Assembly (NCBI RefSeq): GCF_000189775.2
Contig: NC_015555.1
Coordinates: 507,001 to 571,000 of the forward strand
Length of the DNA stretch: 64,000 nucleotides
Direction of reading: 5' to 3'
Source of the DNA: Thermoanaerobacterium xylanolyticum LX-11
Lineage (GTDB): Bacteria; Bacillota; Thermoanaerobacteria; Thermoanaerobacterales; Thermoanaerobacteraceae
Positions 1 through 9,119 of the stretch are shown piece after piece. Position numbers and translations under genes: made by a program. Every line of letters starts with the position of its first letter. Position 1 is the first letter of the stretch. The notes under the pieces were generated by a model, which had not been told where the DNA came from, did no database searches, and saw only the letters and a list, made by a program, of their open reading frames with translations.

Positions 1-1
1 T

Positions 2-1060
2 GATTTACTCATTATTACACATTGCCATCTTGATCACTGCGGGGGCATTGTAAACCTTATAAAAAGCGGACTAAATTGTCCTATAATTATGTCTTATGAG
101 ACGAAATATATATTGAACGGATTTTTTTCTAAAAACAGCAATATGCAGGATTTAAATCTAAATGATGCTGATTATAAGTTGCTGAATAAAATAAACAGCA
201 TGACATTGACCGATTGCCTTTTTGATGAATCTGTGAAAGGCAAAAGAGTCTTAGTGAAGCTTATTCCATCCGGACATATATTGGGGGCTTGCGGGGTTTA
301 CGCAGAAATTGGTGGTTTTTCAGTGTTTTATACAGGCGATTTTACTGTAAAAGATGTTGAGACAAATAGTGGTCTTACAATTCCTGATGGAATGCACGCT
401 GATGTGCTGATTACTGAAGCTACGTTTGGATATACGTCAAGCTTTAGCGTTTATGATAAGACAATTCAAGATAAGTTGATTCTGGAAGTGATAGAGGAAT
501 TAGCCAATCGTGGTGTTGGCTTTATACCTGCATTTGCTGTAGGGAAAGCTCAAGATTTATTGATGCTTATGAAGAGAAACTTTGAATATATGCCGTACAA
601 TGTGTATGTTGATGGAGCATTGTCGTATATAACCATGTTATATGAAAAAGTAAGAGGGCCTATCTACGGAAATGGCATATTAAATGCAAATGACATAAAA
701 TTGTATGATAGCAAAAGGGAATTTATAAGAAAGGAAATTTCGCTGGGAAATTGTCTGGTAATGACCAGCTCGGACAATCTTACCGAAGGCAGTACTTCTT
801 TTGTGTACGGGCGGGAGTTGATGTCATTTGACAATGCGATTTTGCTAAACATAAGCAACAACATAAAGAAACCTATATCTATGTTGCAGGAGAATATTCC
901 TATTATCAACCATGGGATACTGCAGGATATTTTAGAAGTATTTTTGAAATTGACACCTAAAAAGGTTTATATTGTTCATAGAGGAGCAAAGACAAATAGT
1001 ACATTTAATATTGAGGAGATTTTGAATATGTTTGATGATGTAGACGTTATGGCTCCGTAG
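2..1060 (+). CDS. MBL-fold/beta-CASP metallo-hydrolase (5' partial)
   Basis: The reading frame is open to the left edge, so the gene starts outside the window. The first visible residues contain the zinc-binding signature THCHLDHCGG (HxHxDH). Next come the GHILGACG histidine motif and YTGDF, the metal-bridging Asp typical of CPSF/YSH1-type beta-CASP enzymes. Near the C-terminus VYIVHRG supplies a possible last metal-binding His. Known members of this family are RNA-processing exo/endonucleases or general metallo-hydrolases. Here the middle beta-CASP region (about residues 190-300) is divergent, so RNA cleavage is inferred. The next gene, an Hsp70, starts 43 bp downstream with no terminator between, so the two are probably co-transcribed. 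An internal ATG at 89 is only the first Met inside the window and not a plausible start, because it falls after the catalytic motif. Confidence 0.85.
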   Translation, partial: DLLIITHCHLDHCGGIVNLIKSGLNCPIIMSYETKYILNGFFSKNSNMQDLNLNDADYKLLNKINSMTLTDCLFDESVKGKRVLVKLIPSGHILGACGVYAEIGGFSVFYTGDFTVKDVETNSGLTIPDGMHADVLITEATFGYTSSFSVYDKTIQDKLILEVIEELANRGVGFIPAFAVGKAQDLLMLMKRNFEYMPYNVYVDGALSYITMLYEKVRGPIYGNGILNANDIKLYDSKREFIRKEISLGNCLVMTSSDNLTEGSTSFVYGRELMSFDNAILLNISNNIKKPISMLQENIPIINHGILQDILEVFLKLTPKKVYIVHRGAKTNSTFNIEEILNMFDDVDVMAP

Positions 1061-1103
1061 AGCCTTTAAATTTATTTTACCATGAGGGAGTAAAGGAGGA
1101 AAA

Positions 1104-2723
1104 ATGAAACCATATATTGGTATTGACCTTGGAACTACTAATACGGTCGTGGCGTGTGCTGATTATACAGAAGATGGCAACGTGAAAATTGATATTTTAG
1201 ATATAGAGCAAATCTCTGATAAGAACGGTAGTATAACAGTAAAAAAAACGTTGCCATCCTGCATTTACGTGGATGATGGCGGAAATGAATATATAGGCCA
1301 ATTGGCTAAAAATATGAAAAACATTGAATACGATCGTGTAATATACAATAGCAAAAATTATATAGGGAATAGGAATCATGTGTGGCAAATTGGCAAAAAA
1401 AAGTATACTCCAGAAGATGTGGCAGAGAAAATTTTGTCTGTTGCTAAGGCAAACGTTGAAAGATTTTATGGTGAAAGAGTACATGGTGCTGTCATAACAG
1501 TTCCGGCATCTTTTAATCATGACCAAATTGAATCTACTAAAAATGCAGCTAAATCGGCAGGATTTTTAGAGGATCAGCTTATCTTTATATCAGAGCCTAC
1601 AGCGGCATTGTTGGATCTAATTTATGAAGAAAAGTTAAGCGATAAAAGATACGCCATTCACGATTTTAGCAAGCCAAAAAAAGTTTTGGTATTTGATTTA
1701 GGTGGAGGCACTTGTGACGTATCCATAATGAATGTGGAAATAAATGGTGATGATTATAAAGTTGAAGAATTGGCAATATCTCCTCATACACAACTTGGAG
1801 GCGTTGACTTTGATGTATGTGGAGTTCTGTATTTATTGCACAAGTATTCTATTTTAAATGATGTTGATTATAAGCGAATGTTGCCTAATGTTGATGTAAA
1901 GCGATATATATTTAGCGTATTGTCGCTGGAGATTGAGAAAGCCAGAATCATGTTTTCATCTATAGGCAGTGGTTTAACAGGTGAAGAATATGGCGATGTT
2001 GTGTATAGAAATAGTTTAGAAAATTTCTACAGTAGGCAGTCATTTGAATTTGAAATAAGCAAAAAAGAATATGATGAGTGTATAAAGCCTTTACTTACAA
2101 AAGGCGGCAATTTAGGGTTCAATATAATAGATCCGATAATTGATACTCTCAATAAAGCTAATTTAGAAAAGGAAGATATTGACGAAGTTTTCTTAGTGGG
2201 AGGCATGACGGCTTACAGCACTGTTAGGGAAACGATAGAGAACTTTTTTGGCAAGAAAACTATAAGCTACTTAGATCCTATGTATTCAGTAGCAAAAGGT
2301 GCTGCATTGTATAATTATTACAATGAAAACAAAAAGAAAATTGAAAAAGGAAAAATCATCATATATCCCGTAGTAGCAGAGAATATTTACCTTGATGTGA
2401 AAAATAATTTGCCAGTTCTATTAGTAAGCCAAGGAACGAAAGCACCTTATGAAAAAGTGTATGAAAGCATTGTAAAAGTAGACAATGCTACAGGAATAAA
2501 GCTTGACATTTTATCAGGGAAAAGCATTTACGATCCAAAGATGAAAAGGCTTAAATCAGTTCAATTGACGTTTACTGATATTATAAAGCCTGGTACACCT
2601 ATTTCTATAAAAGTGACTTTTGATAAAAACAGGATATTGCATTTAGAAGCATGGGTTACGGGAAATTTTAAGCAGAGAATAGATGTCACATTTGATAAAG
2701 AGGTGTTGTATGATGGCTGTTAA
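1104..2723 (+). CDS. Hsp70/DnaK-family ATPase, divergent and short
   Basis: The start ATG follows AAAGGAGG. The 539-residue product has the Hsp70 actin-fold landmarks in order: GIDLGTTNTVV phosphate-1 loop at the N-terminus, EPTAALLDL around 165, VLVFDLGGGTCDVS phosphate-2 around 195, LGGVDFD around 233, and the adenosine motif VFLVGGM around 365. The substrate-binding half (about 400-539) is only a compact beta-sandwich, and the helical lid and C-terminal tail of DnaK (about 610 aa) are missing. It is therefore not the housekeeping dnaK and does not sit with grpE/dnaJ. Its stop overlaps the start of the HEAT-repeat gene, which indicates tight coupling. I infer a specialised chaperone-like ATPase serving its neighbours; the client is unknown. 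Confidence 0.9.
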   Translation: MKPYIGIDLGTTNTVVACADYTEDGNVKIDILDIEQISDKNGSITVKKTLPSCIYVDDGGNEYIGQLAKNMKNIEYDRVIYNSKNYIGNRNHVWQIGKKKYTPEDVAEKILSVAKANVERFYGERVHGAVITVPASFNHDQIESTKNAAKSAGFLEDQLIFISEPTAALLDLIYEEKLSDKRYAIHDFSKPKKVLVFDLGGGTCDVSIMNVEINGDDYKVEELAISPHTQLGGVDFDVCGVLYLLHKYSILNDVDYKRMLPNVDVKRYIFSVLSLEIEKARIMFSSIGSGLTGEEYGDVVYRNSLENFYSRQSFEFEISKKEYDECIKPLLTKGGNLGFNIIDPIIDTLNKANLEKEDIDEVFLVGGMTAYSTVRETIENFFGKKTISYLDPMYSVAKGAALYNYYNENKKKIEKGKIIIYPVVAENIYLDVKNNLPVLLVSQGTKAPYEKVYESIVKVDNATGIKLDILSGKSIYDPKMKRLKSVQLTFTDIIKPGTPISIKVTFDKNRILHLEAWVTGNFKQRIDVTFDKEVLYDGC

Positions 2724-4290
2724 TTGGAGAGCTTTGCTTCAAGAAAACAGAGATTTGTTTTTTAATATACACAATGAAGAAATCAAAGAAGGTAAAGGAT
2801 ATTTAGGAGCTGCTGCAAATGCTGAAAAAGTGGAATCAGCTAAAGAACAGGTTTTTGAATACTATATATCTGATGTAAATGCACGGCTTATCTATGAAAA
2901 AACGCTTAAATTAGGTTCAACAAGCGAAAAAGGTGTGAATTTAATAGAAGTTGAAATCATAGATTTATTTAAAAGCATATTAGAGGAAGAGCAGAATCCT
3001 ATTGAAATGTTTTTATACTGCACGAAAGCACTGAATTTAAGTGATAGGAATATTTACCAATCTATATTGAGGATCTTAGTATCGGTGTGCAATTTAAGCA
3101 AGGCAGGGAGAGATGCTCTTATCAGTGTGCTAAAGAGTTGGTCATGGGATCTTCAGATGAAAATAGCAATAGAAGTCATAAGGACTATTAAGGAAAAGTC
3201 TGCTTTTGATACGCTTTTGCTTTTGTTTGACAATGAAAGTTTAAAAATCGAAGCTGCGGAATGTCTTTTGGACATTGGTGACGAAAGATGTGTAAGACCT
3301 ATTTTAAACATGGTGAATAAATTCAATGGGTTCAGTGTAAATGAAAGAAATGTGGCATTTAGACTTATAGATAGGCTTTCACGATTTGGAGAAGATGCAC
3401 TGTCTGAAATTTTGAAGTGCTACATGAACAACGAGAATAAAAGCCTCAATACAGTCTATTCAAATGTTATATCTCGTTCAAAGGAGATGGCGATAGAAAG
3501 CTTGTCGAAGATGCTTTACAATGATGAGTACAATCAAAAAGCCGCTATAACATTAGGAAAGATGAGGATTGAAAATGCAACAGATAAGCTTATTGAAGCG
3601 CTGGAATCTCCTTTGATAGAAGATAAAATGAACATCATCATAGGTTTAGGATATACAAAGGACAAAAAGGCTGTAAAATATTTGATGAATATGCTGGAGA
3701 ATGAGAATTTCAAAAATGATGTTAAGGCTTGTATCATAACGTCACTGGCAAATTTAGAAGCTTTTGAGGCAAAAGACATAATCAAAAAGTATATGAATGA
3801 TAAGGAACTTAGAATAAATACTATGTCTGCATTAGTGCAGTTAGGTGAGATAAAATACTTAGGAGGCTTATTTGAGTATTTGATATCTCCAAATAATTCT
3901 TACAGCGACATATCATGTGCAATCAAAGAGCTTAAAAGGCTTAAAGGATTTAAAGACAGCAAGATAAGCAAGGAAATAACCAATGGCGTCAGATACTTAA
4001 TAAGAAATAATGACGGCTTTGCATGCTTAAACGCATTAAGGATTTTAGACACCAACATTGATGACAGCATGGCTGAAGAGTTGATTTTAAAACTTAAGAC
4101 AACAAAGAAAGAAGAGATTCAATACACTATTTACAAAATTTTAGGCAAGAACACAGGTTTATTAAGCAATATCATAAATGAGAGGATTTTTATTGATGCG
4201 TCGTTTAACGATAGCACCAGAATCAGATACCTTGCACAAAAGATTATTGAGAGGAATTACAAAGGAAAAGATAAACTTATAAAAGCATGA
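2713..4290 (+). CDS. HEAT-repeat protein
   Basis: I start at the second of two adjacent ATGs (2710, 2713) because AAAGAGGTG lies about 8 bases upstream of it. The reading frame continues further upstream, but those codons lie inside the Hsp70 gene and lack a ribosome site. The protein (about 525 aa) is almost wholly alpha-helical. From about residue 150 it shows tandem HEAT/PBS-like repeats, for example blocks ending in DTLLLLFDNESLKIEAAECL, KLIEALESPLIEDKMNIIIG and KAVKYLMNMLENENFKNDV. Such repeats form scaffolds for protein or nucleic-acid binding. No signal peptide or membrane segment is visible. Overlap with the upstream Hsp70 gene and the downstream coiled-coil gene suggests that these products work as a complex. 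Confidence 0.8.
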   Translation: MAVNWRALLQENRDLFFNIHNEEIKEGKGYLGAAANAEKVESAKEQVFEYYISDVNARLIYEKTLKLGSTSEKGVNLIEVEIIDLFKSILEEEQNPIEMFLYCTKALNLSDRNIYQSILRILVSVCNLSKAGRDALISVLKSWSWDLQMKIAIEVIRTIKEKSAFDTLLLLFDNESLKIEAAECLLDIGDERCVRPILNMVNKFNGFSVNERNVAFRLIDRLSRFGEDALSEILKCYMNNENKSLNTVYSNVISRSKEMAIESLSKMLYNDEYNQKAAITLGKMRIENATDKLIEALESPLIEDKMNIIIGLGYTKDKKAVKYLMNMLENENFKNDVKACIITSLANLEAFEAKDIIKKYMNDKELRINTMSALVQLGEIKYLGGLFEYLISPNNSYSDISCAIKELKRLKGFKDSKISKEITNGVRYLIRNNDGFACLNALRILDTNIDDSMAEELILKLKTTKKEEIQYTIYKILGKNTGLLSNIINERIFIDASFNDSTRIRYLAQKIIERNYKGKDKLIKA

Positions 4291-5267
4291 AGGGAAGATG
4301 TGTCTTGTTAGACAAAAATGGAATAGATATTGCCAAATGTTTAGATATATTTTTATATTCTTTACCATACAGCGTATTGATAAGACCTTTTAATAAGGAC
4401 AAAAATCTCCAGAAGAAGCTTGCCGGATTTAGACTAAACGAAAAATCCAGCCCTCCATCAAAAATCGTTCCTATACTAAGGCAAGAAATATTAAAAGGAA
4501 ATTTTGACTATGCTGATTTAATAGATACATGGAAGGTTCTAAAAAAAGATCTTTATGAGAAGATAAGCCAGATGGATGTTGACGAAATGGAAGAAAACAT
4601 CGTTGAGTTATGCCGCAATTATGGACGTGAAAATGTCGTTTCTGCGCTTCTTATTGACAATAGGCAGGAACTTGGTGATATAATTAATAAAGCCATGGAG
4701 CTAAATGTGGATGTGGCTGATGAAAAATTGGTAGAAGACGATGATAGAATAATGAATCAAAAAGATAGCGTAGACTTACTCAAGAAGGTCAAAAAGCTTG
4801 AAAGAGAAGTAGAAAAATTGCAGGACAAATTGATAAAAGAAGAAAAAAAGAATATAATTGAGGTGGACAATTTAAAAAAGGTGTTGGAAAATAAGGACAA
4901 GGAAATAGCATCTTTAAACAAAAGATTGGAGGATTTAAGACAAGAAAAAAGACGTTTGGAAATGATTCTGGAGCATATAGGGGTAGAATTTGACAAACAC
5001 GTAGTAAAACTCATAAATGAAAGCATGGCTAAGGAGAAAAAAAGTGAAAATTTAAAGGTTTCTTTAAATAAAATATTGATGGATTTACAACAAGACAATC
5101 AGGAAATAAAGAAAAACTTCTCTGAAATCAAGGAGCTGATATTTAATATTGAGAAGAAGATTGCATCTAACTATGTAGGAACCGCTCACTTGCAATCGGC
5201 AGTAAGTTTAGAAGACGATGATTACTCTTTGTTGGACGATCTATCAAAAATGCTTAAAAATTCATAA
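4287..5267 (+). CDS. Coiled-coil protein of unknown function
   Basis: It overlaps the HEAT gene stop by ATGA at 4287. An alternative TTG at 4308 is possible, so the exact start is uncertain. The 326-residue product is soluble. Residues about 150-240 are a long charged coiled coil rich in K, E and L heptads (DLLKKVKKLEREVEKLQDKL and following), and a second helical stretch is near 255-300. The N-terminal 120 residues look globular and match nothing I recognise. A coiled coil next to an Hsp70 raises the thought of a GrpE-like exchange factor, but I see no GrpE beta-domain signature, so I do not call it that. The next gene begins within 16 bp of the stop. Confidence 0.65.
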   Translation: MKGRCVLLDKNGIDIAKCLDIFLYSLPYSVLIRPFNKDKNLQKKLAGFRLNEKSSPPSKIVPILRQEILKGNFDYADLIDTWKVLKKDLYEKISQMDVDEMEENIVELCRNYGRENVVSALLIDNRQELGDIINKAMELNVDVADEKLVEDDDRIMNQKDSVDLLKKVKKLEREVEKLQDKLIKEEKKNIIEVDNLKKVLENKDKEIASLNKRLEDLRQEKRRLEMILEHIGVEFDKHVVKLINESMAKEKKSENLKVSLNKILMDLQQDNQEIKKNFSEIKELIFNIEKKIASNYVGTAHLQSAVSLEDDDYSLLDDLSKMLKNS

Positions 5268-5282
5268 TTGCGAGGTGTAACA

Positions 5283-6773
5283 ATGCATCATGATGAGATT
5301 CAAAAACTTAAAAAGATACTAATTGAAGACAACAATGATGAAACTAATATTTCGAGAGCTCTTAAAGAAGTATTTAAAAGACAAAAAAGCATAATCATGA
5401 CAATTTGCGTCTTAGAACTTATATATGAATCTGTATATCTATATGACATCATTTTAAAGAGAAGTGGTGTTTTAAAGTTTATAAAAAGTGTAGATAACCA
5501 ACTGTACGTTACTGTTGAAAGTTACAGAGATGTTGTCAGTAGGATCAGGCATTATAGACAGATAGACATGAAGATTAAGGATAACATCATAAAAACGCTT
5601 CAAGAGGAAAAGGATAAGTTAGAAGCAGATCTTGAAGTGCTATTTGGGTATTTTGTGGAAGCAAGGTATTGCAGTGATGTGTTTAATGACAAATTAAAGA
5701 TTTTTAATCAGAATGAAATTAATATAAGCATTGATGAGTTTTACGATAAAATTAAAGAGTTTGTATTTGAAAATGAAGATGAGAAATTTGAGAGGATTCA
5801 GGAAGTCATATCAGCTATACCTTTTGCCCTTTCCAGAAAGAGGTTTTTTGATTACATGAAAAGTGGTTTGATCCATGAATACAATGGCTACGAGAAACTT
5901 TTAGAGAGCATTTTTGAGATAGAGGAAAATTTTTATGGAAAATTGGTAGAAGGTTATGGGGATAAATTTGCAGAGATAGCCAACAAGATAGATGAGCTTC
6001 AGACATTGGACTTAAAGAATGCTGCAAAAGATGATTTGGAGATGTATTTAAAAGATACAATCTTGCTTTTAAGCAAGATACAGGATGTAAGAGAAATAGT
6101 TTATTCGCTCATAAGGATCGTAAATAGACTTTTAATATTTTATAAATCAGACAAAAAGATAGAAGATATTATGCATGAGGAACCTAAAATAAAAATCTTT
6201 TTTGACATTTACAGCAGTATATACGAGGAAAGATATACAAAGAAGAAAGTCAAAGACTTTTTAAAGATGTTGAACGAAAATATTTCTAATTGGTATTTTG
6301 AGCTTTACAATTACAATAGACTGTTAAGTGATGTTAATTATCTTGAAAATGAGATAGATACATTGATAGATGAAGGTATACTGAATGATATAGAAATTTT
6401 AGCTGAGTACGAAAATCTGATGAATGATGACAGCGACGAATTTGACGACATCACAGGCGATATAATAGATGGAAGCATTGTTGAAGGCGAGATAAATAAC
6501 CTTGTTTCCATGATAGATGACATAGCAAAGTTCATGAATCCTGATTACAGAAAGGTGCGCATGAGGCGGCTTTTAGGAATTATACCTGTTCCTGGGAATT
6601 TTGAAAATGAGTTTTTAAACTATTTAAAAAGCTCTTTGGAGTTTGAGACGACGTCAAATGTTAAGGCTGCCATAATGGAAAGTGTCGACAAAAGGATAAA
6701 GTTGTACAAGGACATGAAAAACAGCAAGCTTTTGTATGAAGCTCTTTTAAAAAACGTCAAGGAAGGATTGTAG
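5283..6773 (+). CDS. Helical protein of unknown function in the Hsp70 cluster
   Basis: The chosen start MHHDEIQK follows GAGGTG by five bases; five codons of open frame upstream include that ribosome site. The product is 496 aa, acidic, lysine/glutamate-rich and predicted almost entirely helical, with no membrane segment or signal. A very acidic patch (LMNDDSDEFDDITGDI) lies near residue 380. I recognise no catalytic motif or named family. It is sandwiched between the coiled-coil gene (about 15 bp gap) and the membrane-protein gene (3 bp gap), so it belongs to the same transcription unit as the divergent Hsp70. Confidence 0.65.
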   Translation: MHHDEIQKLKKILIEDNNDETNISRALKEVFKRQKSIIMTICVLELIYESVYLYDIILKRSGVLKFIKSVDNQLYVTVESYRDVVSRIRHYRQIDMKIKDNIIKTLQEEKDKLEADLEVLFGYFVEARYCSDVFNDKLKIFNQNEINISIDEFYDKIKEFVFENEDEKFERIQEVISAIPFALSRKRFFDYMKSGLIHEYNGYEKLLESIFEIEENFYGKLVEGYGDKFAEIANKIDELQTLDLKNAAKDDLEMYLKDTILLLSKIQDVREIVYSLIRIVNRLLIFYKSDKKIEDIMHEEPKIKIFFDIYSSIYEERYTKKKVKDFLKMLNENISNWYFELYNYNRLLSDVNYLENEIDTLIDEGILNDIEILAEYENLMNDDSDEFDDITGDIIDGSIVEGEINNLVSMIDDIAKFMNPDYRKVRMRRLLGIIPVPGNFENEFLNYLKSSLEFETTSNVKAAIMESVDKRIKLYKDMKNSKLLYEALLKNVKEGL

Positions 6774-6776
6774 TGA

Positions 6777-7457
6777 ATGAAAGTTACAAATAAAACTGTA
6801 TCTATAATTATGACTGTGCTTTTATTTTTGGTTGTCTTACTTTCGAATTTGCAGTACTTGGCGTTTAATTTAAATTTCTATATAAATGAATTTGACAAAT
6901 ACGGTGTTAAGTACGTTACAGGTATGGATAAATCGCAATTAAGCAAAGTTGCATTAAGAATTCAAGATTATCTTTATGGGAAATCTGAAAGCCTTCAAAT
7001 AGACGCTGTAATAGATGGACAAAATCAGAAGGTTTTTAATGATAGGGAATTGGAACATATGAGAGATGTCAGAAAGCTTTTTGAGAATGGCTTTTTGATT
7101 AGAAACTTAATGATATTTATTTATATTTTGGCTTTTTTGTTTCTGTATTTTAGAAAAGAGGATGTCTTTTATCATACATACCGAGGTATGCTTTTTGTGA
7201 TATTGTTTTTACTCGTTACAGGAGCCATAGTTTCATTAGATTTTAACAGATGGTTTATATATTTTCACCACATTTTTTTTGACAATAATTTATGGCAATT
7301 AGATGTAACTCGAGATAAGTTAATTCAGATGCTTCCGGAAGGTTTTTTCAGTGACATATCGTATTTGACTTTCAGGAATTCAATCATTACATACATTATA
7401 ATTGGATTTGTATCTTTTCTATTAAAAGGGAAAAAAGACAGTAAAATAGGCCTCTAA
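6777..7457 (+). CDS. TIGR01906/DUF1461 integral membrane protein
   Basis: The 226-residue protein has an N-terminal membrane helix (about 8-28), then an extracytoplasmic stretch (about 30-110) containing the FNLNFYINEFDKYGV-type motif of the family. Three further hydrophobic helices lie near 112-128, 140-158 and 205-222. The WFIYFHHIFFDNNLWQLD segment with paired histidines is characteristic of DUF1461. The family has no established biochemical role. It begins 3 bp after the preceding gene and ends in a hairpin terminator, so it is the last gene of the Hsp70-cluster operon. Its presence suggests the cluster may have a membrane-associated task (inference). Confidence 0.8.
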   Translation: MKVTNKTVSIIMTVLLFLVVLLSNLQYLAFNLNFYINEFDKYGVKYVTGMDKSQLSKVALRIQDYLYGKSESLQIDAVIDGQNQKVFNDRELEHMRDVRKLFENGFLIRNLMIFIYILAFLFLYFRKEDVFYHTYRGMLFVILFLLVTGAIVSLDFNRWFIYFHHIFFDNNLWQLDVTRDKLIQMLPEGFFSDISYLTFRNSIITYIIIGFVSFLLKGKKDSKIGL

Positions 7458-7473
7458 AGAAGGCCTATTTTAT
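7443..7473. terminator. Bidirectional terminator between convergent genes
   Basis: Perfect 11-bp inverted repeat AAAATAGGCCT (7443-7453) / AGGCCTATTTT (7461-7471) with a 7-base loop. A-runs and T-runs flank both sides, so it can stop the DUF1461 operon on + and the FtsH-like gene on -. It overlaps the end codons of both genes. Confidence 0.85.
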
Positions 7474-8990
7474 ATGCACATTTGTTTTTCGTCTTTCATC
7501 AATTCGTCGATTTCTTCCTTCGTTATCGTCTCGTTAGACAATAATCTTTCTGCTATTAAGATTATCTTGTCTTTTTTCTCTAAGAGGATTTTCTTTGCAT
7601 TAGTGTAGCAGTTATTGATTATTTTATTTACTTCAGCGTCAATTTTATCTGTTGTTTTTGTCATTCTAATGTCATATATTCTGTGGCCTAATTCGCTCAT
7701 GCCATAATTGCAAACCATTTGATAGGAGATATTTGTAGCTTCCTTTAGGTCGTTTTCTGCACCAGTTGATACTTCATTAAACATTATCTCCTCAGCGGCA
7801 CGACCGCCTAAAAGCATGGTTATCTTATTTTTTAAATCTGTTTTTGTCATCAAAAAAGCATCGTCTTTTGGAAAGTTCAAGACGTATCCTAAGGCTTCTC
7901 CTCGTGGTACGATGGATATTTTCTCCACTGTGCTGGAGTTTAATATTTTTCCGATTATGGCATGACCTGCTTCATGGTGTGCCGCAATTTTGCGCTCTTT
8001 CTCCAATACTTCTGGATTTTTCTTTTGAAGGCCTGCGACGACCCTCTCTATTGCTTCATCAAATTCTTCTCTTCCTATTCTCTGCTTGTGCCTTATTACA
8101 GCAAGAATGGCAGCTTCATTGCATATAGACGATAAGTGTGCTCCTGTCATGCCGTGAGTTTTTTTAGCAATTTCATCTAACGATATGTCAGTGTCTAAAG
8201 GTTTATTTCTCGTATGTACTTTCAGTATTTCCAATCTGGCTTTTACGTTTGGATTTCCTATGTGAATAGTTCTGTCAAATCTTCCAGGCCTTAAAAGGGC
8301 TTCATCCAACATATCCAGCCTGTTTGTAGCACCTATTACGATTATCCCGTCATTGCTGTTGAACCCATCCATTTCAACTAATAGCTGATTCAATGTTTGA
8401 TCTTTTTCAGAATTGTTGTCGTTATTTCGCTTGCTTCCAACTGCATCGATCTCGTCTATGAAGATAATGCTTGGTGTTGATTTTTTAGCTCTTGCAAACA
8501 ACGCTCTTATGCGGCTGGCTCCAACGCCTACGTATTTTTCAACAAATTCAGAACCTGATGCAGAGATGAACGTGGAATTTGTTTCACCTGCTAAAGCAGT
8601 TGCCAGCAAGGTTTTGCCTGTACCTGGCGGACCGTAAAAAAGTATTCCCTTTGGTATTTTAGCACCCATCCTGTCGTACTTTTCAGTGTTGTTTATAAAA
8701 TCGATGATGATTTTAAGCTCATCAATAACCTCATCAAGTCCTGCAACATCTCTGAATGTAATATTGACCTTTTTGCTGGATTCTTTTTCTTTGGGTGGAA
8801 ATTCATTTTTTAGGTTTACAGGCATCATTTCAGACACTTTGTTTTTGTAAAGCATGTACCCTATAAGCAAAAGAGTCAGCATGGAAATTATTATAAGCGC
8901 TGAATTTCCATTTTTACTATGTAACATGCCTAAAACAATGTTTATTAACAGTGATAGTGTCAATAATATTATATATAAGTTTTTTTTCAT
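7470..8990 (-). CDS. FtsH-type ATP-dependent zinc metalloprotease lacking the extracellular domain
   Basis: Start chosen at MKKNLYIILL because GGGGG lies about 9 bases upstream; two in-frame upstream codons (ATG at 8996) are less well spaced. At 506 aa it is about 100 residues shorter than housekeeping FtsH. Two membrane helices (about 5-22 and 31-48) are separated by only about eight residues, so the usual FtsH_ext domain is absent. AAA+ domain: Walker A GPPGTGKT near 120, Walker B IIFIDEID near 175, second region of homology ATNRLDMLDEALLRPGRFDR near 221. Protease domain: HEAGH near 339. All catalytic residues are present, so it should be an active membrane-anchored protease. I infer a paralogue of the main FtsH with altered membrane-side regulation. 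It is transcribed alone, divergent from the dehydratase activase. Confidence 0.9.
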   Translation of the reverse strand: MKKNLYIILLTLSLLINIVLGMLHSKNGNSALIIISMLTLLLIGYMLYKNKVSEMMPVNLKNEFPPKEKESSKKVNITFRDVAGLDEVIDELKIIIDFINNTEKYDRMGAKIPKGILFYGPPGTGKTLLATALAGETNSTFISASGSEFVEKYVGVGASRIRALFARAKKSTPSIIFIDEIDAVGSKRNNDNNSEKDQTLNQLLVEMDGFNSNDGIIVIGATNRLDMLDEALLRPGRFDRTIHIGNPNVKARLEILKVHTRNKPLDTDISLDEIAKKTHGMTGAHLSSICNEAAILAVIRHKQRIGREEFDEAIERVVAGLQKKNPEVLEKERKIAAHHEAGHAIIGKILNSSTVEKISIVPRGEALGYVLNFPKDDAFLMTKTDLKNKITMLLGGRAAEEIMFNEVSTGAENDLKEATNISYQMVCNYGMSELGHRIYDIRMTKTTDKIDAEVNKIINNCYTNAKKILLEKKDKIILIAERLLSNETITKEEIDELMKDEKQMCI

Positions 8991-9119
8991 AGCCATCGCC
9001 CCCAGTGATTTACTAACAATAGTTTTTGCCCACAATTGCAAATTATGCGTAGATAATAAATATAAAAGTTCAGGGTAATTTTGGATTCAAAGTAAATTGT
9101 TGCAAAGGAGGAAATTTGA

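Noticed and set aside
4287..5267. GrpE identity for the coiled-coil protein next to the Hsp70
   Set aside because: It has a coiled coil but no recognisable GrpE C-terminal beta-domain signature; context alone is insufficient.
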